Assembly: GCA_023417515.1 (NCBI GenBank)
Contig: JAEZFL010000078.1
Coordinates: 1 to 25,401 of the forward strand
Direction: 5' to 3'
DNA from: Pseudomonadota bacterium
Lineage (GTDB): Bacteria > Pseudomonadota > Alphaproteobacteria > Sphingomonadales > Sphingomonadaceae
Length of the DNA stretch: 25,401 nucleotides
The notes below the pieces were generated by a model that was given only the letters and a program-made list of their open reading frames with translations, had not been told where the DNA came from and searched no databases. Each line of letters begins with the position of its first letter. The stretch's first letter is position 1. Shown piece after piece: positions 11,292 through 18,447 of this stretch. Both the position numbers and the translations under genes were made by a program.

Positions 11292-11336
11292 TCAGCGCCA
11301 GTTGCCGCCGCCCCACAGCCATGACCAAATGCTCAC
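11292..11336 (-). CDS. 14-residue Trp-rich peptide MSIWSWLWGGGNWR
   Basis: A very short ORF starting with GTG (11336-11334) and ending TGA. A strong GGGAGG lies six bases upstream. Four of its 14 residues are Trp, and three are consecutive Gly. A promoter-like TTGTTA/TAATAG pair lies upstream and a strong terminator 22 bases downstream, so this looks like a complete mini-transcription unit. The composition recalls Trp-containing leader peptides such as the rhizobial trp leader (which ends in SIWWWAR), but the next genes are rplJL, not trp genes. The RNA over Leu7-Trp8-Gly9 (GUGGGGC, 11316-11310) can pair seven bases with the 5' arm of the terminator, so attenuation is conceivable. It could also be a small RNA or a stand-alone microprotein. 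Confidence 0.5.
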   Translation of the reverse strand: MSIWSWLWGGGNWR

Positions 11337-11368
11337 ATCAGCCTCCCTAAGCTTTGTTGCTGAAGAAG

Positions 11369-11397
11369 CTATTAACCTTAACTGTTATCCTTAACAA
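11369..11397 (-). promoter_or_regulatory. Candidate promoter of the Trp-rich small ORF
   Basis: An unusually AT-rich patch for this genome contains TTGTTA (11392-11397) and TAATAG (11369-11374) spaced by 17 bases on the minus strand, with a predicted start near 11362, about 26 nt before the GTG. The AT-richness extends from about 11345 to 11410 and may also hold the 3' region of the EAL gene upstream. Confidence 0.35.
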
Positions 11398-11500
11398 GCT
11401 AAAATAGGTTACGGTACGAATACTGGCCTCTTGTTTTGAGACACGGGCTGGCGGGACCCGAACGAATCGAAGATGGAAGGGCTGTGCGGGGCGCGGCGGG

Positions 11501-13801
11501 TCAGGCGGCCTGACGCCCGCCCTTGACGTTCAGCCGGTCGAGCAGGACTTCGAGAGGAGCGGGGCGACCGGTGTGATAGCCCTGCACGAAGTCACAGCGC
11601 ATATGCTTCAGGTGATCGAGGATCTCCTGGCTCTCGACCCCCTCCGCCACGACCTTCCTGCCGAGCGAATGGGCAAGCTGGATCGTCGAGTTCACCATGA
11701 TTCGATCGCTTTGCGATGTGTGCAGCATGGTGACGAAGCTGCGGTCGATCTTGATCTCGGATGCCGGGATCCGGCGCAGATATTCCAGGGTGGAGAAGCC
11801 GGTGCCGTAATCGTCGATCGACAGCTCGACGCCGATATCGTTGAGACGGCGAAGATTGGCGATTGCCCGCGCCTCGCTGCCCATGGTCGAGGTTTCGGTC
11901 ACTTCGAGGGTGAGCAGATTGGGGCGCAGCTTGTGCTTGCGAAGCAGTCCCTCGACGAGCGGCACCAGGCCGTCATGGCCGAGCAGCACCGCCGACAGGT
12001 TGACCGCGATGCTGAACTTGCGGCCGCGGGCGTTGACTCCGGCGATGTCGCCGATGGCGGTGTCGAGGACGAATTCCGTCAGCCGCTCGATCCGGCCGCC
12101 CTGTTCGGCGGCGCCGATGAACTGGTCGGGATAGACCTGGCCCTTTTCGGGGTGGGTCCAGCGCACCAGCGCCTCGGCGCCGAGGATTTCGCCGGTGCGG
12201 CAATCCAGCTTGGGCTGGTAGGCGACCCACAATTCGCCATGGTCGATGGCGTGGTCGAGACGGGCGAGGAGCGACATGCTCCATTCGGCGTCCTCCAGGC
12301 TGGCCGGATTGAAGCTCGCCCAGCGCCTGCCGTCGCGTGCCGCCTCGTCGGCCGCGACCAGCGAACTCGACGCCCGCTGGAGGATCGTCCGGTTCTCGTC
12401 GGCGTCCAGGCCGAAGGTGACGGCCAGGTCGATGATTCGCGTGGCGATCACGATCGGGCTGCGGAACAGGGCGTGCAGGCCCTCGAGCTGCTGGATGACG
12501 CTGTCCTCGCCCGCCTGATGGGACAGCCAGACGAACACGCCTTCGTCTGCCTGGTAGATCACCGAGCTGCCGGTGCCGAATTTCAGCCGGGCGACGATCT
12601 GCTCGACGAGGTCCTTCTCGTGCTGCGGCGGCAGCGTCGTCGCGATATGCGCATAGTTCTTGACGCGCGCGGTGACCACGACGGCGTCCGATTGCTGCGC
12701 GGAATTGCGCAGCGCCTGGAGGTTGGGCATGCCGGACACGAGATTGGTCGTGCCCCGGCTTTGATAGGAACGGCGCAGGCTGTGGACCAGGCGCGACGCG
12801 GCGGCCGCGAACAGAGTCGCCAATGCCGGCATGACCTCGGCATGGATGTGCCTGGTTTCGAGGAGAAGGGGCCCGGCGAGGAATCCGGCCAGCCCGATCA
12901 CGATCGCCGCGGTGGCGACCGATCGTCGACGGAACCTGAGCACCGCCCAGGCCAGGACCAGCCCGAGAAAGAGCGGCTGCAGCCAGCCGAGATTGATCGG
13001 CGTGCCGGCCAACAATGTCTCGGCGGCGATGACGTGGAACATGATCCCCGGCACGAGCCCGGTTCCCGGGACGACGAAATGGTCGGCCCCGATGTCGGTG
13101 CGGGCGATCACGACCGACTTGCCGGCCAGCTGGGCAGGCCTGATCCGGTTGCTGAGGAGGTCGCCGGCGCTGACGACCGGGACCGATCGTGCATCCAAGG
13201 CATGATCGATCGCAAACATGTCGGAGGACGCTTCGTCGCTGCCGGCGAGGTGGACTGCGAGCGACGGCAGCAGCCGATCCCCGACCTCCGCCCCGTAAGG
13301 GTGGGTCCAGATCCGACCGTCCCATTCCTCGTAGAGGTTGGTATTCACCAGGCTGGCGTGCCGGGCAAAGCGCGCCTCCGGCACGATGGCGTGGCGCGCC
13401 GACAGACGGTCGATCGAGAAGCGGGCGGGGAGAGACACGCGGCCGTCAAGGGCGCTCAACGAGGCCTCGAGGCGGGCCGAATCCGCGGACTCTCCCGCGC
13501 CGGGAAGGGCGACGTCGACATGAACATTGCGCGGACCCGCCGAACGCACGCGATCGAGCAACTCGGCGATTCGGGTTCCGCTCCACGGCGCCGCGCCGAA
13601 TTCGGCGAGGCTGCGATCGTCGATCGCGACCAGCACGATCTGGCCGCTCGCAGGATGGTCGCGCAGCTTGATCCGGGCGAGCTTCATCGCGTTTTCAAGA
13701 GGTTCGGCGACGGTGAAAGCGCCGAACACAAGCCCGACCAGCAGCGCTGCGAGCAGCGCTTTCAACGGGAATGATCCGGATCGGTTGCGGCGCAGCTGCA
13801 A
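11501..13801 (-). CDS. CHASE2-EAL membrane phosphodiesterase with degenerate GGDEF
   Basis: About 766 residues. An N-terminal membrane segment (14-33) precedes a periplasmic CHASE2 sensor (about 35-255). Two or three membrane helices (about 271-340) follow, then a degenerate GGDEF-like domain (about 352-500) and an EAL domain (about 510-760). The site where GGDEF should stand reads QADEGVF, so no cyclase activity is expected. The EAL domain keeps its catalytic set: Glu543 (EALVRW), Asn601, Glu633 (LEVTE), Asp663-Asp664 (DDYGTGFS), Lys684, Glu720 (VAEGVES) and QGYHTGRP. It should therefore degrade cyclic-di-GMP in response to a periplasmic signal. The start is uncertain: the codon at 13801 is TTG with a poor Shine-Dalgarno, but the first membrane helix demands a start near there. 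It ends 100 bases before the AT-rich patch, without an obvious terminator of its own. Confidence 0.9.
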   Translation of the reverse strand: MQLRRNRSGSFPLKALLAALLVGLVFGAFTVAEPLENAMKLARIKLRDHPASGQIVLVAIDDRSLAEFGAAPWSGTRIAELLDRVRSAGPRNVHVDVALPGAGESADSARLEASLSALDGRVSLPARFSIDRLSARHAIVPEARFARHASLVNTNLYEEWDGRIWTHPYGAEVGDRLLPSLAVHLAGSDEASSDMFAIDHALDARSVPVVSAGDLLSNRIRPAQLAGKSVVIARTDIGADHFVVPGTGLVPGIMFHVIAAETLLAGTPINLGWLQPLFLGLVLAWAVLRFRRRSVATAAIVIGLAGFLAGPLLLETRHIHAEVMPALATLFAAAASRLVHSLRRSYQSRGTTNLVSGMPNLQALRNSAQQSDAVVVTARVKNYAHIATTLPPQHEKDLVEQIVARLKFGTGSSVIYQADEGVFVWLSHQAGEDSVIQQLEGLHALFRSPIVIATRIIDLAVTFGLDADENRTILQRASSSLVAADEAARDGRRWASFNPASLEDAEWSMSLLARLDHAIDHGELWVAYQPKLDCRTGEILGAEALVRWTHPEKGQVYPDQFIGAAEQGGRIERLTEFVLDTAIGDIAGVNARGRKFSIAVNLSAVLLGHDGLVPLVEGLLRKHKLRPNLLTLEVTETSTMGSEARAIANLRRLNDIGVELSIDDYGTGFSTLEYLRRIPASEIKIDRSFVTMLHTSQSDRIMVNSTIQLAHSLGRKVVAEGVESQEILDHLKHMRCDFVQGYHTGRPAPLEVLLDRLNVKGGRQAA

Positions 13802-14002
13802 TGTTCGGGCTTCAATTCGGTTGATCGCCCGAAATCGGTACCGCCAAAACGTTAATTATCTTGCAGCAGGCCCAGCCAGAACGAGGTCGTTACGGTGAGC
13901 GCCGGATCGCGCCGCTCGTTAACCGCGCGCCATCCATCCATTTCGGACCGGCTGCGCAATTCCCCTCGCGAGGCCGGATCGCTCCGGGCCGTCGCTCCGA
14001 CG

Positions 14003-14329
14003 TCAGCCGCGCTCGCCGATCGGGGCCGCCGGGCGGACGCTGCGAATCTGGCGAACCATCCCGCGAACGTCGGCGTCGCCGCTCGAGAAGCGGGCGCAGC
14101 GGCCCTGATAATTGGCCTGCTCGCACAGCTCCCAGGCGCCGCCGGCGACGCGGATCGAGCGCAGCTCGACGGTGCGGCCGAGATCGGCCTGCGGGCCGGT
14201 CACCACGATTGGCGTCCCGGCATAATTGCGCTGCTCGTAGATGCGGATCTGCGCGGCTGCGTCCTGCGCCAGCGCGGCACCGGGCACGGCCAGGGCGGCG
14301 GCGGCGGCAAGCAGTGAAACGAACCTCAT
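14003..14329 (-). CDS. Small secreted beta/gamma-crystallin-like protein
   Basis: 108 residues. A clear signal peptide (MRFVSLLAAAAALAVPGAALAQ) is cut after ALA. The mature part has two Greek-key-like motifs: IRIYEQRNYAGTPIVV and, after SIRVAGGAWELCEQANYQG, RCARFSSGDADV. This is the usual WxLYExxNYxG pattern of the beta/gamma-crystallin superfamily. The classic calcium motif (N/D)(N/D)xx(S/T)S is not clear, so calcium binding is doubtful. ATG at 14329 has GGAGA five bases upstream; a longer in-frame start at 14383 would disrupt the signal peptide. Two Cys residues could form a disulfide. It is probably periplasmic or extracellular; function unknown. Confidence 0.75.
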   Translation of the reverse strand: MRFVSLLAAAAALAVPGAALAQDAAAQIRIYEQRNYAGTPIVVTGPQADLGRTVELRSIRVAGGAWELCEQANYQGRCARFSSGDADVRGMVRQIRSVRPAAPIGERG

Positions 14330-14395
14330 CGCGATCTCCAATCGGGCGTAGCGGCGACCGCGACTGTAGCGCCGCCGCCCCAAATCAACTCTGAA

Positions 14396-14412
14396 CGGAG
14401 CCGCAAGCTCCG
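14396..14412 (-). terminator. Weak hairpin downstream of the DUF1190 operon
   Basis: A 6-bp stem CGGAGC/GCTCCG with a five-base loop lies about 70 bases after the DUF1190 stop. Its 3' side reads TTCAGAGTTGATTT on the minus strand, a poor U-tract. It may end the four-gene operon before the crystallin-like gene, but the evidence is thin. Confidence 0.3.
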
Positions 14413-14479
14413 CATGGCCCCAAGATGGGGATGATCGCGCTCTTTCTGAAGAGGCAGAATAGCGAATGGAGTCAAATAC

Positions 14480-15088
14480 CTAGCTGCCGCGGCTGCCGCC
14501 CCAGCCGCTCGCCCGTCCCGCGCGGCCGCCGAAGCCGCCGCGCGAGGCGACGTCGCTTCGGCTGTAGGTGCGCGGAGCGCCGACCGGCCGGTCGAAGCCG
14601 GCGCGGCTGAAGCCGTAGCCGCCGCCGCTGCGCCGGCTCAGCGGCCCGTAGCCGGCGCCGCCATGATACCAGGTGCCTCCCGCGCTTCGGTAGAGCGGCG
14701 CGTAGCGGCGGCGCCTGCGGTCGATGTCGATGTCGTTGATGACGTTGCCGATGACGAAGCCTGCGAGGAGGGGCACCCAGAACCTGTTGCCGCCGCTGGT
14801 GCGCTGCTCGCAGCGATTGGAGCCGAACTCCTGCTCGCACAGCGCCTGGCTGTCGAAGCGCGGCGCGCTGTCGGTGTCGTCGATGCGCGCCTGGGCATAG
14901 GCATTCTCGCACTCGGCTCGGGTCTCGCCGGCGGCGACGCATTCGGAGACGCTGGCATAGACCTGGCCCTCCGCGTCGGCATCGGACCAGTCGGAGCTGC
15001 CGCAGCCGCTTACGGCGGCGGCGCCCGCCGCGGTGAGGGTGGTCAGCACCACCCGCCGCGAGCGCTTGGATTTGCGAAACTCGGTCAT
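14480..15088 (-). CDS. DUF1190 lipoprotein (YgiB/YjfM family)
   Basis: A 202-residue predicted lipoprotein. A twin-Arg-like basic start (KRSRR) and a hydrophobic stretch end in the lipobox AVSGC, so Cys29 would be lipidated. The family domain follows, with spaced Cys residues (SECVAAG, AECENAY, ALCEQEF, NRCEQ) that could form disulfides, then FWVPLLAGFVIGNVI, a conserved hydrophobic patch. The C-terminal third is a Gly/Arg/Ser-rich tail that includes SRGGFGGRAG. From memory, E. coli YgiB also carries an RGGFG element near its end, which suggests the tail is functional. ATG at 15088 follows GAGGAG and lies 14 bases after the DUF350 stop. In E. coli ygiB is paired with the ATP-grasp gene ygiC, and yjfM with yjfC. 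The same pairing occurs here. Exact function unknown. Confidence 0.85.
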   Translation of the reverse strand: MTEFRKSKRSRRVVLTTLTAAGAAAVSGCGSSDWSDADAEGQVYASVSECVAAGETRAECENAYAQARIDDTDSAPRFDSQALCEQEFGSNRCEQRTSGGNRFWVPLLAGFVIGNVINDIDIDRRRRRYAPLYRSAGGTWYHGGAGYGPLSRRSGGGYGFSRAGFDRPVGAPRTYSRSDVASRGGFGGRAGRASGWGGSRGS

Positions 15089-15102
15089 GGCGACTTCGCT
15101 CC

Positions 15103-15519
15103 TCACTCGGTCATGCTGGCGGCGTTCAAGAGTCCGACCGCGATGGACAGGGACGCGAGATAGATCGCGGTCGAGAACTCGCCGCGCTCGATCCTGGCGG
15201 CAAGGTCCTTCACCACCAGCGTTCGGACGATGACGAAGGTGACGATCTGGATGATCCCGGCCAGCGCCGCCCAGGCGAAGAATTCGGCGAGGCTGTGCGC
15301 CTGGCTCATCGACATCGCGACCGGGATGGCGAAGCCGATCGTCGCTCCGCCCAACGTCAGCGCGGCGCACTGGTTGCCGTCGCGGATCAGCTTGAGCTCG
15401 TCATAGGGCGTCGCGAACTGGTAGAGATATTTGAAGACGATGAGGACGAGCCCCGCCGAGCCGAAGGCGAGCAGGAAGGCGAGCGCGCCGTCCTGAAAGG
15501 CCTGGATGTCGAAATTCAT
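15103..15519 (-). CDS. DUF350 membrane protein (YjfL family)
   Basis: A 138-residue inner-membrane protein with four predicted helices (about 11-32, 50-70, 80-100 and 115-133). GGATIGFAIPVAMSMSQAHS in the second helix and loop is characteristic of DUF350, as is FVIVRTLVVKDLAARIERGE before the last helix. ATG at 15519 has a strong GGGGGAGG seven bases upstream. It lies between DUF2491 (21 bases upstream) and DUF1190 (14 bases downstream), the same order as yjfK-yjfL-yjfM in E. coli. The biochemical role is unknown; context ties it to an envelope-stress or peptide/polyamine ligation module. Confidence 0.88.
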   Translation of the reverse strand: MNFDIQAFQDGALAFLLAFGSAGLVLIVFKYLYQFATPYDELKLIRDGNQCAALTLGGATIGFAIPVAMSMSQAHSLAEFFAWAALAGIIQIVTFVIVRTLVVKDLAARIERGEFSTAIYLASLSIAVGLLNAASMTE

Positions 15520-15540
15520 GCGTGTCCTCCCCCTATCCTG

Positions 15541-16152
15541 TCACGCGTTGAACTGGCCCGACGTCAGCGGGACGCCGATCATGATTTCCTGCGAGCTGTA
15601 CCCCTGCGTCCCGCCCTGGATGTCGAGCGCGAGCAGGAGCTCGGCGCCGTCCGGCGGAAGCGGCCGGCTGTAGAGCATGCAGACCTGGCTGACCTGCCGC
15701 ACCGGGCGGCCGCCAAGGTCTTCGAACACGTCCTCGATCAGGCGAAGCGGGGGCTGGTCGAGGTCGTTTCCTTCGAACCAGAAGCGGCGATAGGCCGGCA
15801 TTCCGGTTTCCTGCCACCAGGCGCGACGCAGGCGGTCGATGAAGGCCTCGCTCTGACGGCCGTCGGCGGGCTGATTGCTGGACCAGGGTTGGAACAAGGT
15901 GAAGTCGTAGGCGTCGCGCCCGTCGGGCGAGCGCGACATCGCCTGGAGCATGATCTCTTCGTTGGTATAGAAGCGGTGGACGAAGGTGCCGTCGTCGAGC
16001 CGGATCAGGCCCTGCGCGGTGATCGGCAGCTCCGGGCGGTCGAGGGCGAAATAGGTTTCCTCGCCGTAAAGCTGCCAGGCGCGCGGATCGAGCGAGACGG
16101 TGCGGCCGATCGTCACGCCCTCGACGACGGGCAGGGAACAGGTGCCGGCCAT
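15541..16152 (-). CDS. DUF2491 family protein (YjfK-like)
   Basis: A 203-residue soluble protein. I assign it to DUF2491/YjfK from its size, its position directly before DUF350, and segments such as GRTVSLDPRAWQLYGEETYF, DDGTFVHRFYTNEEIMLQ and the C-terminal YSSQEIMIGVPLTSGQFNA. There is no signal peptide or membrane segment. Its ATG (16152-16150) shares one base with the channel stop codon in a TGATG junction, indicating translational coupling. It has no strong Shine-Dalgarno of its own. Function unknown; in E. coli it accompanies the PspA homologue YjfJ, which is not present here. Confidence 0.8.
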   Translation of the reverse strand: MAGTCSLPVVEGVTIGRTVSLDPRAWQLYGEETYFALDRPELPITAQGLIRLDDGTFVHRFYTNEEIMLQAMSRSPDGRDAYDFTLFQPWSSNQPADGRQSEAFIDRLRRAWWQETGMPAYRRFWFEGNDLDQPPLRLIEDVFEDLGGRPVRQVSQVCMLYSRPLPPDGAELLLALDIQGGTQGYSSQEIMIGVPLTSGQFNA

Positions 16153-17111
16153 CAGGCCGCGGCTCCGACCGTCTCGGGGCGCAGCCGACGGCCGGCCACG
16201 TAGAAGAAGCGGTCGCCCGGTGTCACCTCGCCGGCATAATGGAACGCCCCGTGGCCGCCCGACCGATATGCGACGAGAACGGCGTCCCGGTCGAGCAATC
16301 GGCCCGACAGGTCGCGGAACGGCAAGGCCGCGCCGCGCCAGTCCATGCTGAACAAGGTCATGCCCTGGTCGGTGGCGCTGACCAGGTCGGCGAGCAGGTC
16401 GCTCGCGCCCGGATCCTTGACCGCCTTCACCACCAACTCGACCGCCGGTGCCAGCACCGCGTCGACATTGGGGCAATGCGCGGTGAGCAGCCGGGCAACG
16501 GCCTCGTCTTCAAAATAGCAGACGATGTGGCCGTTCTTGTTGAGCCCGGCGATGGCGAGGCCCGCGGCCAGGGCGTCGTTGTCGCTGCCGGCGAAGATGA
16601 TCACGCGGTCGGCGTCGGCGACGCCCGCCCGCTCGAGATCGCTGCGCGAGGTGAGGCTCGCGGCGCGCACGTAGCGGATGCGCGGATCGACATTGTCGAA
16701 CGAGTCGGTGGTGAGGAGGATGAGCTCCTGCTCGGGCTCGGCGTCGGCGCACAATTCCTCGATCATCCGCGGCGTGCGCACCGGATCGTGGCCGACCAGC
16801 ACGATCGCATGGCTGACCTCGCGATAATCACCCATTCCCGCCCTCGCGCGCCGAAGCCGGTCGGAAGCCCCGGCGATCGCCTTGGTGATGATGCCGGTGA
16901 AGATCGCGATGGCGCCGGGATAGACGACGAAGGCGTTGATCAGCCGACCGGCGTCGGTCTTCGGCGACAGGTCGCCATAGCCGATCGTCGAGGCGGTCGT
17001 CGCATACCAGTAGATGAAAGTCGGCAGCCGCTCGAACTCGGGCTCCTCGCCGACGAAATACATCAGCAGCCAGACGAGGATCATGTGGCCGGCGAGCAGG
17101 CCGAGCAACAC
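16152..17111 (-). CDS. Potassium channel with RCK/TrkA-N domain; true start uncertain
   Basis: At least 319 residues. Two membrane helices (about 1-21 and 58-81) flank a pore loop with the K+ selectivity filter TIGYGD (42-47). They are followed by a cytoplasmic RCK domain: nucleotide-binding start HAIVLVGHDP, then LILLTTDS, RADRVIIFAGSDNDAL-like segments and a regulatory C-terminal half. It should conduct potassium under ligand control. The GTG at 17111 lacks a Shine-Dalgarno, and family-like sequence continues upstream in frame (QLKHWLLRVYHAITDLRW) to about 17174. A strong AAGGGGG with an ATG at 17178 lies there, but one base out of frame. It is first in the operon with DUF2491-DUF350-DUF1190 and divergent from the ATP-grasp gene. 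I treat the N-terminus as unresolved. Confidence 0.88.
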   Translation of the reverse strand: MLLGLLAGHMILVWLLMYFVGEEPEFERLPTFIYWYATTASTIGYGDLSPKTDAGRLINAFVVYPGAIAIFTGIITKAIAGASDRLRRARAGMGDYREVSHAIVLVGHDPVRTPRMIEELCADAEPEQELILLTTDSFDNVDPRIRYVRAASLTSRSDLERAGVADADRVIIFAGSDNDALAAGLAIAGLNKNGHIVCYFEDEAVARLLTAHCPNVDAVLAPAVELVVKAVKDPGASDLLADLVSATDQGMTLFSMDWRGAALPFRDLSGRLLDRDAVLVAYRSGGHGAFHYAGEVTPGDRFFYVAGRRLRPETVGAAA

Positions 17112-17283
17112 CGGCCATCGCAGGTCGGTGATCGCGTGATAGACCCGCAGCAGCCAGTGCTTGAGCTGAATTGCCCATGCCCCCTTCGCGCTTTTCCGGG
17201 CCGGATGCTGCGGCTAAGCCAGGGGCGAGTCAAGCGGGGGAGAGGCTTCGAATCTGCTCCGGATGAGGTGTCGAAGGGGAGCA
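17112..17283. promoter_or_regulatory. Divergent promoter region, channel operon versus ATP-grasp gene
   Basis: The 172 bases between the two divergent transcription units should carry both promoters, so the operon and the ATP-grasp gene may be regulated together. The left part probably encodes the channel N-terminus. I found no clear -35/-10 pair or palindrome. Confidence 0.4.
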
Positions 17284-18447
17284 ATGAAACGCATCCGAAT
17301 CGGCGAACGGCCGGACTGGCAGGAGATTGCCGCGGCCGAGGGCTTCACCTTCCACTATCTCGACGGCGAGCAATATTGGGACGAGAGCGCGTGCTACGCC
17401 TTCACCCTTGATGAGATCGAGCGGGACATCGAGGAGCCGACCGAGGAGCTCCACCAGATGTGCCTGGCTCTTGTCGACGACGTGGTGTGCAGCGACGAGC
17501 TGATGGAGCGCATCGCCATTCCGGCCGAGCAGCGCGACTTCGTCGCCGAAACCTGGCGTCTGAAGTCGCCGTCGCTCTACGGGCGCTTCGACTTCGCTTA
17601 TGACGGCTCGGGCCCGGCCAAGCTGCTCGAATATAATGCGGACACGCCGACCAGCATCTACGAGACCGGCTATTACCAATGGTCGTGGCTTGAGGCGCGG
17701 ATCGGCGACGGCGCGCTGCCGAGCGACGCCGACCAGTTCAATTCGCTCCACGAGAAGCTGATCGACCGCCTCGCCGCGATCTTCCAGCCTGGCAGCTTCG
17801 TCCACTTCGCCAGCCTCGACGACCATGTCGAGGACCGCCAAACCGTGCGCTACCTCGAGGACCTCGCCGGCCAGGCGCGGCTGCAGCCCAGGTTCGTCGC
17901 GATCGACAAGCTCGGGCTCGACGGCGAGGGCCGCTTCGTCGACGACGAGCGAGCGATCGTCACCGCGATCTTCAAGCTCTATCCGTGGGAAGACATGTTC
18001 CGCGAGCCCTATGCGGACTCCCTGATGCGCAGCGGCGCCCTGTTCATCGAGCCGCCGTGGAAGGCGATCCTGTCCAACAAGGCGATGCTGCCCTTGCTAT
18101 GGGAGCGCCACCCCGGCCACCCCAATTTGCTGCCTGCTTATTTCGACGGCGATCCGCGGGCGGTGGCGCTCGGCAAGCGCTATGTCCGCAAGCCCTTCTT
18201 CTCGCGGGAGGGCTGGGACATCGAGCTGGTCGACGGCGCCGAGCGCCAGCAAGGGCCGAAAGGCGGCTATGGCGAGGAAGGCCATGTCCGTCAGGGGCTC
18301 GCCACCCTGTCGCGGCTCGACGGCCATTATGCCGTGATCGGCAGCTGGATCGTCGGCGAGGCCGCGGCCGGCCTGTCGGTGCGCGAGGACGAAAGCCGGA
18401 TCACCCGCAACGTGTCGCGCTTCCTGCCCCATTATATCGAGGGCTAG
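17284..18447 (+). CDS. Glutathionylspermidine-synthase-like ATP-grasp ligase (YjfC/YgiC family)
   Basis: 387 residues, the same length as I recall for E. coli YjfC. It matches the C-terminal ATP-grasp synthase part of glutathionylspermidine synthetase and lacks the amidase domain. Family signatures: LLEYNADTPTSIYETGYYQW, where Glu and Asn/Asp are predicted Mg-ATP ligands; FKLYPWEDMFREPYA; EPPWKAILSNKAMLPLLW; and YVRKPFFSREGWDIEL. Such enzymes form amide bonds between a carboxylate and an amine using ATP; the true substrate of the YjfC/YgiC branch is unknown. ATG at 17284 follows AAGGGGAG; an in-frame ATG at 17263 is less well placed. Encoded divergently from the channel-DUF2491-DUF350-DUF1190 operon, whereas in E. 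coli yjfC is in the same operon. Its TAG overlaps the stop of the convergent gene at a shared CTAG. Confidence 0.9.
   Translation: MKRIRIGERPDWQEIAAAEGFTFHYLDGEQYWDESACYAFTLDEIERDIEEPTEELHQMCLALVDDVVCSDELMERIAIPAEQRDFVAETWRLKSPSLYGRFDFAYDGSGPAKLLEYNADTPTSIYETGYYQWSWLEARIGDGALPSDADQFNSLHEKLIDRLAAIFQPGSFVHFASLDDHVEDRQTVRYLEDLAGQARLQPRFVAIDKLGLDGEGRFVDDERAIVTAIFKLYPWEDMFREPYADSLMRSGALFIEPPWKAILSNKAMLPLLWERHPGHPNLLPAYFDGDPRAVALGKRYVRKPFFSREGWDIELVDGAERQQGPKGGYGEEGHVRQGLATLSRLDGHYAVIGSWIVGEAAAGLSVREDESRITRNVSRFLPHYIEG

Noticed and set aside
11573..13774. Long plus-strand open frame opposite the CHASE2-EAL gene
   Set aside because: A shadow caused by high GC at third positions; no family motif, while the minus strand has a complete EAL domain.
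16828..17178. ORF from the well-placed ATG at 17178, running inside the channel gene in another frame
   Set aside because: Its protein is Arg/Ala-rich without motifs. The start signal is noteworthy for the channel, but the ORF itself is a shadow.
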